From the NCBI GenBank assembly GCA_928212115.1, contig CAKMRJ010000001.1, positions 366,590,481 through 366,654,480 of the forward strand: a stretch of 64,000 nucleotides of DNA, given 5' to 3'. How positions within the stretch are numbered: position 1 is the stretch's first letter; each line of letters starts with the position of its first letter. The translations under genes and the position numbers were made by a program. Below the pieces are notes generated by a model, which made no database searches, was not told the DNA's origin, and saw only the letters and a list, made by a program, of their open reading frames with translations. The stretch comes from Lactuca virosa. Lineage: Eukaryota; Streptophyta; Magnoliopsida; Asterales; Asteraceae. Of this stretch, positions 1 through 9,568 are shown one piece after another.

Positions 1-1309
1 CACACAAACAAGGTGTGAATAAATTAACCATGGCAAAAATATACTTGGTACCCTTAGTATTTACCCCTTAATCAGTGTGCCGGTTAACCACACACGCTCC
101 ACCGATACTATGATAAATATTAAGTTACCCTTTGCCTACCTTGTTAAGTCCAGGTTAGTGTGCCGGTTAACCACACACGCTCCACTAACGACTTAAGCAA
201 AGTGCAAAGTGTAATTTCATGGGTTAGCACCAAATTCACATTTTCCTAAGTAACTAAGATTGGGTATTAATAAGAGTTTAGTTACTTAGTATTTATCATT
301 AATACTTTTAATGAAAGGAGAATTATAGTCCTTGTCCTACCCGTTCGGCTAACGACCCTCCACCAGTCAAGGAAGCGGTGGGTGAGAGTGGACACCCATT
401 AAACTGCCATTTTATAGGCAGTAACCTTATACCCCCCTTATAGACCGGCTTCGTGAATGAGGCCTACTAACGGTAAGACTGACTTTACTCTTATATATAT
501 ATATATAAATATTATTAACTTATAATATTATAAAGTATAAGGGTTGAATTTTAACTTTTAAAATTCTAAGGGCTAACTTGGAATTAAAGTATTCATAAGT
601 GAAAACTTTTCAAATTCCAAAACTTGAGGGCAAATTTTGAAACTATTCAAAACTAATTAATTCCATAACTTATGAGTTTAAAGTAGTTTTAATTAAAAAA
701 AACTCTTCAAGTTCCATAACTTGAGGACAAATTATGGAAGACTTTAAACTAATTAATAAAAAAAATAACTTTTTTTATTGTAACTTATGGAACTAATTAA
801 GGTTACACTTTTTTTTTAATTTAATGAAGAGACTCTTGAACCTCCATAACTTGAGGACAAGTTATGGAGTCATAAAACCATTTAATTAGAACTAGACTCT
901 TCATTTTGTAACCTTTGCCAACTTTTATGAGTTTTATGATTCTTAAATGTGACTTTTCATATAACTTGAGGACAAGTTACAAAAACACACTTTGGAATCA
1001 ACTCTTAGATTAAAATGGATTGAAAACAACTATTTCTATTAATCTAAGAACCTCATAAGAACAAGATAATTCAAATCATCAATCTTCAAGAAATTAGCAT
1101 GAACATACAAACTAATACAAATCTTGAAATTATGACAATTATCTTAGAAATTGGATTAGCATGAACATTACCACATCAAAAACAAGTTTATAAGTCCAAA
1201 AACATCTTAGGGTAATGTTCCTAGTCCAATTCCAGCCAAAACAATCGAATATATGCATCCAACTCGATTTTTCAGCTACTTTTGCAAGTATAACAAGAAA
1301 ATAAGCCTA
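1..1309 (-). mobile_element. Ty1/copia leader (5' untranslated internal region), element continues left
   Basis: This is the region between PBS and gag of a copia element read on the minus strand. It aligns by eye with the leader of the second copia element at 39671-40624: both share the 'caaggtgtgaata' and 'cggttaaccacacac' blocks, the 'cctacccgttcggctaacgac' block and 'agaccggcttcgtgaat'. No gag ATG is reached before the window ends, so gag-pol lies outside to the left. It contains four hairpin-forming repeats with an ACTTGAGG(A/G)CAA core near 610, 710, 842 and 960, and a short (TA)n run near 494. I see no reading frame. Confidence 0.75.
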
Positions 1310-1322
1310 GGCTCTGATACCA
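1310..1322 (-). other. Primer binding site of copia element 1
   Basis: The minus strand reads TGGTATCAGAGCC, the standard plant PBS complementary to the 3' end of initiator methionine tRNA. It lies one base inside the LTR that starts at 1324, which fixes the element's orientation as minus. Confidence 0.85.
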
Positions 1323-1323
1323 C

Positions 1324-2075
1324 TGTTGGGTTATGAGCATTCTAACACTCCTAAGTGTACATGCAACCCTAAATACCTTGGATCTATGTTTTCTCTATTA
1401 TACATACAATTATGAACATCCAAGGTATTATCCTAATCTAGCATACAAAATAATAATATAACAAGATAGAATACATACCTCTTTGATGTAGAATGTCTTC
1501 ATGAAGCTTGAGTGCCTAGTGCCCCAAGTGTGACACCTCAAATGGTTCACACAACACCAAATACACTTGGAATAACTTGAGAGAAACTTGAACACTCCTT
1601 GAAATCGTCTAGCCCTCACACTCACACATTAGTGCACGATTTCTTGAGCCATGGGATTCTTTTATATGGTGGCTATTAGGGTTACACCATGTAACTCATA
1701 ACTTTACCCATTCCTTATGCTCCATGGATTTTAACCTCCATGGAGTATCCATGGGTCACCCCATGGACTTAGTCCAACATAAGGAATCTTGGATCACAAG
1801 CCCACATATATAAGAATGAATGATTTACACAATCAACCCATATATTTAATTAGTCTCCTTTTGATCACTTAATTAATTCCAAATTAATTCTTGATCAATA
1901 CTAATTAAATAACCTTATTAATATATTAGAACTTATAATATATTAACCAACCTTAAGTGTTATTTCTCTCATTATAGTCTATCCAAATGCATGATGCCAT
2001 GCAACCCAAATGGACCATGCCGGGTCGGGTCAAGTCTTACCAATTATAGTTATGGACTTAGACATTAATCCAACA
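1324..2075 (-). mobile_element. 5' LTR of copia element 1
   Basis: The LTR begins TGTTGG and ends CCAACA (6-bp terminal inverted repeats) and is about 752 bp. The PBS directly to its left shows it is the 5' LTR of a minus-strand element. It is related to the LTR at 40639-41453: both share a 'gttatgagca'-type start and a 'gacat(c)taatccaaca' end. The element's target duplication cannot be tested because the other end lies outside the window. Confidence 0.8.
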
Positions 2076-3597
2076 TATAGTATGGGTACTATTCATCACA
2101 TTATGACCTTAATAAAACAAACATGTTTTAAAGGTAATCAGTACGTCAGGATGTCAATTCAAAAGACAATTGTGTACTTATAAGTTCCCATTACTTTCAT
2201 TTTGTCACGGTTCCACTTAAAAGTTAATGCAAACTATTTTCGAGTCAAAATAGTTATAAACTAGGGAAAACTTACATTTTACAAACGACAAACGGAACAG
2301 TCGAGTCTAGTACATTCAGTAGAAAGGGGGTCTATAATGCTAACTTAATGATTCCTTAGTGTATGCATTTGGGTATATATATTAATCGGGTCTGACAGGT
2401 AATGGGATGTGTGCTTTCCGCTTCATTTCCTGTTCCTTGTTTGGTTGTGGGCTTAGAGCAGATTCACCCAGCCTACTATCTATCAGATCTTAGTTATATA
2501 TATGTTCCGTATACACCAAGTAATCATAAGGGGTACCAGGTATGGGCCAGGTCATAGGACACTAATTCAATGCACAATTTTCTAGTACAAAACATACTTT
2601 TCAAATAGAACATTTGGTAGTCAAAACTAGAAACATACCAGTAAAGGGTTTAATCCATTTTATTAAACCAGTATAAACTTAAAGGACTTGAGGTGGTTAA
2701 TTCTATAATAGCTTAGTTTATACATCAGGGTTATATATAATTAATACCCGATAGGTAGTTGGATGTGTGCTTTCCGCCTCATTTCTTGTTCCTTGTTTGG
2801 TTGTGGGCTTAGGGCAGATTCACACAATTAACTAACCGTTCGATATTAGATTATATATAGCTAGTATAAACTAAGTGATTATGGAAGGAACCACTGTGGT
2901 TACCATTTTTATTAAAAGAAATAAGGGTTTTCTTAAAGAATATTTTCATCAAATATAAAGGAACTATTACAGTTAACTCCGTGAGTACGAAGTGAATACG
3001 CCAGGGTTATAGACAACGATGATCTAACAAACAATGGGATGTGTGCTTTCCGCCTCATTTCTTATTCCATGTTTGGTTGTGGGCTTAGGGCAGATACACA
3101 CAACCGATTGTTTGTTTACTCTGGGTTTTTATATAACTTGTATCCATTTAGTACTCATAGAAAGGATTGTAGAGTCATTTTTACTTATCTTTCATCAAAG
3201 CAGGAAATATAGGATTTTCTAGAGGAACAGGCGAACTTTTCTAAACAGAACTTACAAGCTTACTATAACTTACTACAACTTTCTACAACTTACATTACAT
3301 CACTAAATCTTATGAACTCACCAGCTTAAATGTTGATCTACGCTTTCAAAATAACTTGTATTCTCAGGAGACCAGTAGACAGGTATGCGCATTGGGATTC
3401 AAAAGATGGAGCAGTATAGCTTCATGTCTTTCTGTTATTTGCTATGTATTCTATATTATGTGAATCACATACTTTGTAAACACGTTCTTTCTAATGAAAT
3501 GGTTGTTTATTACTTTGCTTACTATGATGCATGACTTGTGATACTAAACATGACGTCCTCCACCCCAGAACGTTTCCGTCGTTCCGGTTTTGGGGTG
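2076..3597 (+). repeat. Truncated gypsy-type LTR fragment with three internal repeat blocks
   Basis: The stretch has no coding frame. Three blocks of about 75 bp (around 2400, 2760 and 3033) share 'gggatgtgtgctttccgc' followed by TTCCTTGTTTGGTTGTGG at 2433-2450 and 2789-2806, with a variant at 3065-3082. The fragment ends in 'ttttggggtgtga', a typical plus-strand LTR 3' end, and is cut abruptly by integrase-coding sequence. The 5' part of the LTR is missing. Confidence 0.55.
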
Positions 3598-3602
3598 TGA
3601 TA

Positions 3603-4513
3603 CTAGACACGGGATGCCAGTGTCGGTAGTCTCTGACAGGGATGTACGGTTTACATCCAGGTTCTGGAAGAAGTTCCACGAGGAACTGGGTACTCAACTA
3701 CATTTTAGTACAGCGTATCACCCCCAGACTGATGGCCAGAGCGAGAGGACGATCCATACACTGGAGTACATGCTTCGAGCATACGTGTTGGATTTTGGAG
3801 GTAGTTGGGACGTGTACCTCCCACTGGCAGAGTTTTCGTACGATAACAGTTATCATGCCAGTATCGACCGAGCTCCATTTGAGATGTTATATGGTCGAAG
3901 GTGCAGGACCCCGGTTTGTTGGGACGAGGTTGGGCACCGGGTCATTGGGAGCACTGAGGTAGTGCTCAAGACGGCCGGACTGATTCAGCTGGTGCGCGAC
4001 CGGTTGCGGGTCGCGCAGAGCCGTCAGAAAAGTTATGCTGACCGACGGCGATCAGATCTCGAGTTTCAGGTGAGGGATTTTGTGTTGCTGAAGGTGTCTC
4101 CCTGGAAGGGGATTATCAGGTTTCGAAAGAGGGGAAAGTTGGGGCCTCGGTATATAGGCCCGTTCAGGATTACAACCCGGGTTGGCAAGGTGGCATATCG
4201 CTTGGATCTGCCAGAGGAACTTAGCCAAATTCACAACACCTTCCACGTGTCTCAGCTTCAGAAGTGTGTCGCTGACGAGTCCGCAATCATTTCGTTGGAC
4301 GACATTCAGGTGGATGAGGGCCTGAACTACATCGAGAGGCTGGTTACCATCTTAGATAGGAAGACGAAGGGTCTTCAGAACAAGGAGGTGAAACTGGTAA
4401 AGGTGCAATGGAATCACCGAAGAGTCTCCGAATGGACGTGGGAGCTGGAGGAGGAGATGCGGGAGCATTATCCCGATCTATTCGCAGCTATGGACTTCGA
4501 GGACAAAGTCTAG
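3603..4513 (+). pseudogene. Ty3/gypsy integrase C-terminal half with chromodomain-like end (5'-truncated)
   Basis: An open plus-strand frame encodes the second half of a gypsy integrase. It shows the catalytic-core segment 'VVSDRDVRF', then 'AYHPQTDGQSERT' with the catalytic Glu, a GPF/Y-type module ('LGPRYIGPFRI'), and a C-terminal stretch ('VKVQWNHR...EWTWELEEEMREHYP') that looks like a chromodomain, as in Tekay-type chromoviruses. Protease, reverse transcriptase, RNase H and the first integrase Asp are absent because the reading enters mid-domain next to an unrelated LTR fragment. The stop codon lies just before a polypurine tract and LTR, so this is the authentic 3' end of a polyprotein. 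It cannot act alone. Confidence 0.9.
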
Positions 4514-4517
4514 TTCA

Positions 4518-4529
4518 AGTGGGGGAGAG
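4518..4529 (+). other. Polypurine tract before gypsy 3' LTR
   Basis: 'aagtgggggagag' follows the integrase stop and immediately precedes the LTR. This is the usual plus-strand primer site in gypsy elements. Confidence 0.75.
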
Positions 4530-6432
4530 TTCTAACACTCTAAATCAGGTATGACCTTGTAACCCTTGAAGTATTTCTATTATATCATAAGAGACCCTTA
4601 AGTATGTTGGGCGTACTTATGAGTATGGATAGCGTACTTGGCAAGGAGGATCGCGGAGAGGCAGCACGTACGCTGGGCGTACGTGTCAGGATGTTCAAAC
4701 CCTAAAATCCGGACTTGAGACCTATATAAACACCCTTAACTCTTTTGAGCCACACCCTTAACAGCCTCATTCACCTTCAAACACCTCTGAAAACCCTAAT
4801 ATCATTTGTGAGTGCATTTTGAGCTTCAAGAGTGCATTTTTGGTCCTTTTAGTGTTCATCCAAGAAGAAGAAGTTGTCAAGGAAGCTTGGAGTGTCATTT
4901 GCCATCAAGAATCTGCATATTGTCGACCTTGAGGAGCTTCTGGAGGTATAAAGCTTGCACCTTTCCACTTAAATCACTAGATCTAGCTAGGGTTTTATAG
5001 TTTTGTCCCTTTAGTTGGTTTTGGACCTCCTCTTGTGAGCTAAGCAACTCCAAAGGATGGAAATGACAGATCTATGGTCCCTTAGTCCTTTTTCAACATA
5101 AAAATGGAGTCTTGATGGGTATTTTGACCTCATGCATGGGTTAAGAGCTTTAAAAAGGTCTTAATGAGGGTGTTGGGAGCATATGGGACAATAAAAGGCA
5201 TAAAGTTGCCAACTTTATGCCTTAGGTCGTCTTAATAGGCTTAGATCTGACTTCTGGACGTAAAAGAATCGAGTATTAAGCACTTAATGGAAAAAGTGCT
5301 TAATCTGTTAGTACGTTGGGCGTAACCCAATGTACCCTGCGTGTAAGCCACAGAACCCCAGTACGCTGCACGTACCAGGATGGTACGCTAAGCGTACGCA
5401 TCACAGTTGGGCTTGGATTTGTTTTGGGCTTTTGGACTATTGGGCCTCATTTGGTTTTTGGACTTAGTTGCATTTTGAGAATAGTGGGCCATTTTATCTG
5501 TTTGGGCCATTGGTGTTATGATTGGGTCTTATTGGGCCAAGAGGCCCATAATGAATTTTGGAAATGGACTTTGGGCACATTTGCAAAGAAAGGATATTTG
5601 GGCCTTCATGTAGGGACTTGGGGTTTGGGTTTTCCCTTTGATTGTGATGTCCTAGCATGGGTTAATATTCTTATTCAGCACGGGAGGTTACCGACTGTTA
5701 GGAGAGCAGCTTTCGCATTCAGCAGACAGAGGTGAGTCTTCTCACCATACCAATGGGTCTAAGGCACCAAGGCAGGCCCATTTTATGTGATGCAGATTGT
5801 GGATTGAATAGGCGATATGATAGTATGACATTTGCATGAAAGACCATGTAGGGGTTCCCATGGCATTTGGTATAAGACCTTGGATGGTTTCCATGGCACC
5901 CTAGTATATCTGTTTGTATAGTTTGCATTATGTATTGTTTGGTAAGAAGACCTTGTGGGTGTTCCCAAGGCAGGAAGACCTTGTGGGGGTTCCCAAGGAA
6001 AGAAGACCATGTGGGGGTTCCCATCACAGATAAGACCACGTGGGGGTTCCCGTGGCATTAGGTGTAAGACCGTGGAGGGTTTCCAGGGCTTCCTTATATG
6101 TTGTATGCATGGCTCATGTGATATGTGTAGCTTTATAGCTAATTTGATATGTGTTATGTGGTTTGTGTGTGGGTTATGCTATGGGGGCTCACTAAGCATT
6201 AGCTTACAGTTTGTGGATTTGTTTAAGGTACATCTGAGCTCAAGGGCAGGGGCAAGGTGTGATGGCGCGGCGTGCACTCTCTCACCGACATTTTATGGGA
6301 CACTCTGATATTTTGGAAATAAAGTTGTAATGAATATGGTTTTGAAAACAATTGTAACTGGTTTTGTGGATGATGAGCACACATTTTGATAATTAAAAAT
6401 GAAAATTTTCTTTTGAAAATTTGGTTGTTACA
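4530..6432 (+). mobile_element. 3' LTR of the plus-strand gypsy fragment
   Basis: The LTR runs from a degenerate start (TTCTAACACTC in place of TGTAACA...) to GGTTGTTACA and is about 1.9 kb. Its promoter region is recognisable: a perfect 8-bp dyad at 4666-4684, then TATATAAA at 4723-4730. Downstream (about 5845-6090) lies an array of short blocks of the type 'gaccatgtgggggttccca'. Several open stretches between 5316 and 6308 have no protein character and are LTR sequence. At 6433 it abuts the gag relic of a different element. Confidence 0.8.
4723..4730 (+). promoter_or_regulatory. TATA box of gypsy LTR
   Basis: TATATAAA lies about 40 bp downstream of the dyad ACGTACGC-TGG-GCGTACGT (4666-4684). 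The same order, dyad(s) then AAACCCTAA-type sequence then TATA, recurs in the LTR fragments at 29540-29681 and 31468-31562. Confidence 0.65.
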
Positions 6433-7261
6433 GATAACTACCAATACCATCACAATTGCTAAAAAGAAGAACTGCCAACTCAAATCTCGGTCTCCGGGAC
6501 TTTGGCCGTCCCATGACGACCGTCGGGCAACTGCCAAGCAAAGGGTGTAGTATCCAGCACCTCACCGAAAATGAGAAAAGGACAACGAGCTCTGATGCGG
6601 CCTTCCTAGACGCAATGAAAACAAACTCTTGCACTCCTCCTGCAGTCTCTTCGAAAATGACCCCCTCGCCACACCTGCGACATATAAAAGATCGGCACCT
6701 CCCTCCAACTGTTCCCGAACTCGGATCGACGGACTTGAACCACTTCGCTGCACGCTGGGATTGATCCGAAGCCTGACACTACTCCTTTTTCTGGGTCTCT
6801 ATAGAACCGTAGCATTGGATGGACATGAACTGCCAAATATGTGTCTTGAGCATGCCTCAATACCGAGTCATCTGAGCTTGCTCAGAAGCAGCAAACTCAG
6901 GTCAAAACATTTATCTCTCTGTGAACATCTTGGTGATCTCCGTTACTGACTTAGTCCTTTGTCTCAAATCCAAATACTCTTGTGCCAGTCTCTCCCGCTC
7001 CACCAATGGGGCATATCTTGAGCGGAATATCTCAGAGAACTGCTCCCATGATATTGCAGCTCGCTGCTCTGGGTGTATGAACTAGTAACCAACCTCCACC
7101 AATCCTTCGCTCCAGAACGAAGAAGGTTTAGAGCGCAGTTGACCTTCTAGTCAGTTGGGCAAGAGCAAGTAAAGAAACATCCCTCAACATCTGACAACGA
7201 CCTCATGGCGATGACCTGATCCTGAACCCTGTCAAACACCGGGGGCTTCGTCTTGTCGAAG

Positions 7262-8368
7262 TAAGCATGAGAAAACGGACCGAACCGGCCAGAACCGGGA
7301 ACCGAATTCAGTCAAAATCAAGAACCAAACCGGCCAGGCGGTTCTACCGGTTCCGGTTCCAGGTCTGGTTTTTGTCGGGTTTTCGATTTTGGAACCGGTC
7401 TGATTTGACACGCTTCCTTGCGGGGCTTGTAACTCATTCAATGTTTAACCAAATCAAACGTTTTTATAGTCTAAACTTAACTAAAAAACCTAAAATATGT
7501 GCAGGAAAAAGATTCAGGTCAAAAAAACTTAAATTGAGTGAGTTATACACATTTGAAAAACAAAGTCAGATTACGTTTAATTGTTGTAACATAAAAAAAT
7601 TCTTATTTGACACCCTTCCTTGCGGGGCTTGTAACTCATTCAATTTTTAACCAAATCAAGCGTTTTTATAGTCTAAGATTAAATAAAAATCTCAATCTAC
7701 ATGTAGGAAAAAGATTCAGGTGAAACCAAGTTAAATTGAGTGAGTTATGCACATTTGAACAACAAAGTCAGATTACATTTAATTGCTGAAACATAAAAAA
7801 AAATTCTGATTTGACACCCTTCCTTACGGGGCTTGTAACTCATTCAATTTTTAACCAAATCAAGCATTTTTATAGTCTAAACTTAACTAAAAATCCTAAT
7901 ATACATGTAGGAAAAAGATTAAGGTCAAAAAAAGTTAAATTGAGTGAGTTATGCACATTTGAACAACAAAGTCAAATTACATTTAATTGCTGAAACATAA
8001 AAAAAAATCTGATTTGACACCCTTCCTTGCGGGGCTTGTAACCCATTCAATTTTTAACCAAATCAAGTGTTTTTATAGTCTAAAATTAACTACAAATCAT
8101 AATCTACATGTAGGAAAAAGATTCAGGTAAAAAAAAAAGTTAAATCGAGTGAGTTATGCAACTTTCAAAATTTGAGTGAGTTATCCGGCCCAGTTCCCGG
8201 TTTTGGGCAGGTTCCAACGACCGGTTCTTACCGGGTCCCGGTTCCAAAAATTGACGAAATTATAGTATCGGTCCCGGCCCGACCGGTTCCATCGGGTTCC
8301 GGTTTTGGTACCGGTTCTGGTTCTGGGACCGGTTCCGGCCGGTTCCCTGGTCCATATGCTCATCCCTA
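7262..8368. mobile_element. Non-autonomous hAT element with 8-bp target duplication
   Basis: The element is flanked by the 8-bp duplication TGTCGAAG (7254-7261 and 8369-8376). Its termini form an imperfect inverted repeat (TAAGCATGAG.. left, complement of the right end TAGGGATGAG..). Sequences just inside both ends are rich in CGGTTCC/GGAACCGG. Comparison with the related gag at 20983-19860 supplies an empty site: there the flanks are contiguous. No transposase frame is present. The Gly/Pro-rich open stretches at either end come from the CGGTTCC repeats. The centre is a 203-bp tandem array. Confidence 0.85.
7402..8165. repeat. 203-bp tandem repeat, about 3.7 copies, inside the hAT element
   Basis: Units start near 7402, 7604, 7808 and 8011. 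Each begins 'gatttgacacccttccttgc' and ends near 'ttgctgaaacataaaaaaaa'. Copies differ by scattered substitutions and small A-run length changes. There is no coding potential. Confidence 0.85.
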
Positions 8369-8648
8369 TGTCGAAGTCCCGGTACTGGAAAGCTTTCCCA
8401 GCGCAAAACCCGACCGCATTGACGGTCGTGGTAGCCGCAACAGTGGCAGTCTCAGAAAGTACAACGTATAGGTCATCGAAGAACTCCATCATAGCAGTAT
8501 TGAAAGACCCAACAATCTCTGGTATCTGCTCCCGGACAATAGAAACAACCTACTCATGAATGATCTCCGTAACCCGACCCTTTGTCAAACCTGTCCCATC
8601 CTGGTCACTAGCTCCGTCTCTTGATCCTAAACCTCCAATAGCCGCCAT

Positions 8649-9552
8649 ATTGAAAAATATATCAAGGAAAGATCAGACATCACAATACAATTCTCAACAC
8701 ACCAGGTCCTACTCCTATTAGTTCCTTAGCAGCCTCAAAATTATTCCTGAATCTCATATGGATCCTGTGCTTTCAGTAGTATGGGCCCATACTACCTTCC
8801 ACACCTATCCGTAGTTGATTCATAATTCATCCCAAGGTCCTAAGTCACTACACTAGACCACTCATAGGTGTGCTAACACCCACTTCTCCTACGAGCTACA
8901 ACTAACTTCCTAGGTACTCTTCCTAGGATTATCCTCTCTCCCGTACCACTGATTGCTTTTGTTCATGCTTTTTGTACAGAATGTGATATTAGATAGACTG
9001 TTGAATAATCTACTCTGCACTAAGTCCACAACCAAACAAGGAACGGGAAGTAAGGCCAAGTCGATCATTCTATGGCTATTCAATCCGACCATATACAAAT
9101 AATCAAAATACACACAACAATCTCACAATCAAGTAATATAAATCTGGCAAGCAACTTCCTATATCATAAGGCATCAAAGAATCAGGCATTTCTATCCAAC
9201 AGTTTCTAAAAGAACCTTATCCACTAGCATGCATTTTCTAACAGTTCATATATCTGCAAAATTAAAACTCAACAAATATAACAAGTATGGGTATTTTGGG
9301 AACCATTCTCCTGTTCGGGCTCTGGTTAACTGTACACATCGCATCTTCCTGAAAAAGTCAAAGTTAAGTCAAGGCCCACGTTCTCGATCCCAAGCCAACA
9401 ATCAAACAAGAACATTACAAGAGACCGAGCCCATGTCCCTAACCCAAACCCTTTTATTATAAATTCTTTTTTTCAAAATCATTTTGAAAAAATCTCGGAT
9501 CCTAGTTTGAGACTGGATTCACACAAGTGTTCCTCCAATTCACTCAAACCAT
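8649..9552 (-). mobile_element. Leader of the minus-strand gypsy element (PBS to gag)
   Basis: Non-coding sequence lies between the PBS and the gag start. It resembles 20984-21870 of the large gag-only element, with the shared 'caaccaaacaaggaac' block at 9026-9044 and shared 'cctattagttccttagcagcct'-type sequence. I see no reading frame. Confidence 0.7.
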
Positions 9553-9565
9553 GGCTCTGATACCA
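9553..9565 (-). other. Primer binding site of gypsy element
   Basis: The minus strand reads TGGTATCAGAGCC, complementary to initiator Met tRNA. It lies three bases from the LTR starting at 9569. Confidence 0.85.
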
Positions 9566-9568
9566 ACC

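Larger units (their letters stand above)
6433..8648 (-). pseudogene. Degenerate gypsy gag, split by a hAT insertion
   Basis: The minus strand from an ATG at 8648 (MAAIG-like start) to 6433 aligns with the better preserved gag at 19860-20983. Both share the 'KKRTAN/ELCCLL' tail region, the zinc-knuckle vicinity and the 'QFSEIFRSRYAPLVERERL'-type gag core near 6960-7080. It is broken by many stops and frameshifts and by the 1.1-kb element at 7262-8368. The 3' part of the element (pol) is absent: at 6433 the sequence switches to another LTR. Confidence 0.75.

Noticed and set aside
1310..1322. tRNA-like sequence GGCTCTGATACCA (also at 9553, 34009 and 36494)
   Set aside because: These are retrotransposon primer binding sites complementary to tRNA ends. 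No tRNA cloverleaf surrounds them.
5316..6308. Open frames of 100-140 codons after the gypsy integrase
   Set aside because: They lie wholly in the 3' LTR and overlap one another on both strands.
7267..8560. Open frames with GTGSGTGSG-like or Arg/Thr-rich products
   Set aside because: Translation of CGGTTCC repeats in the ends of a hAT element; low complexity, not a gene.
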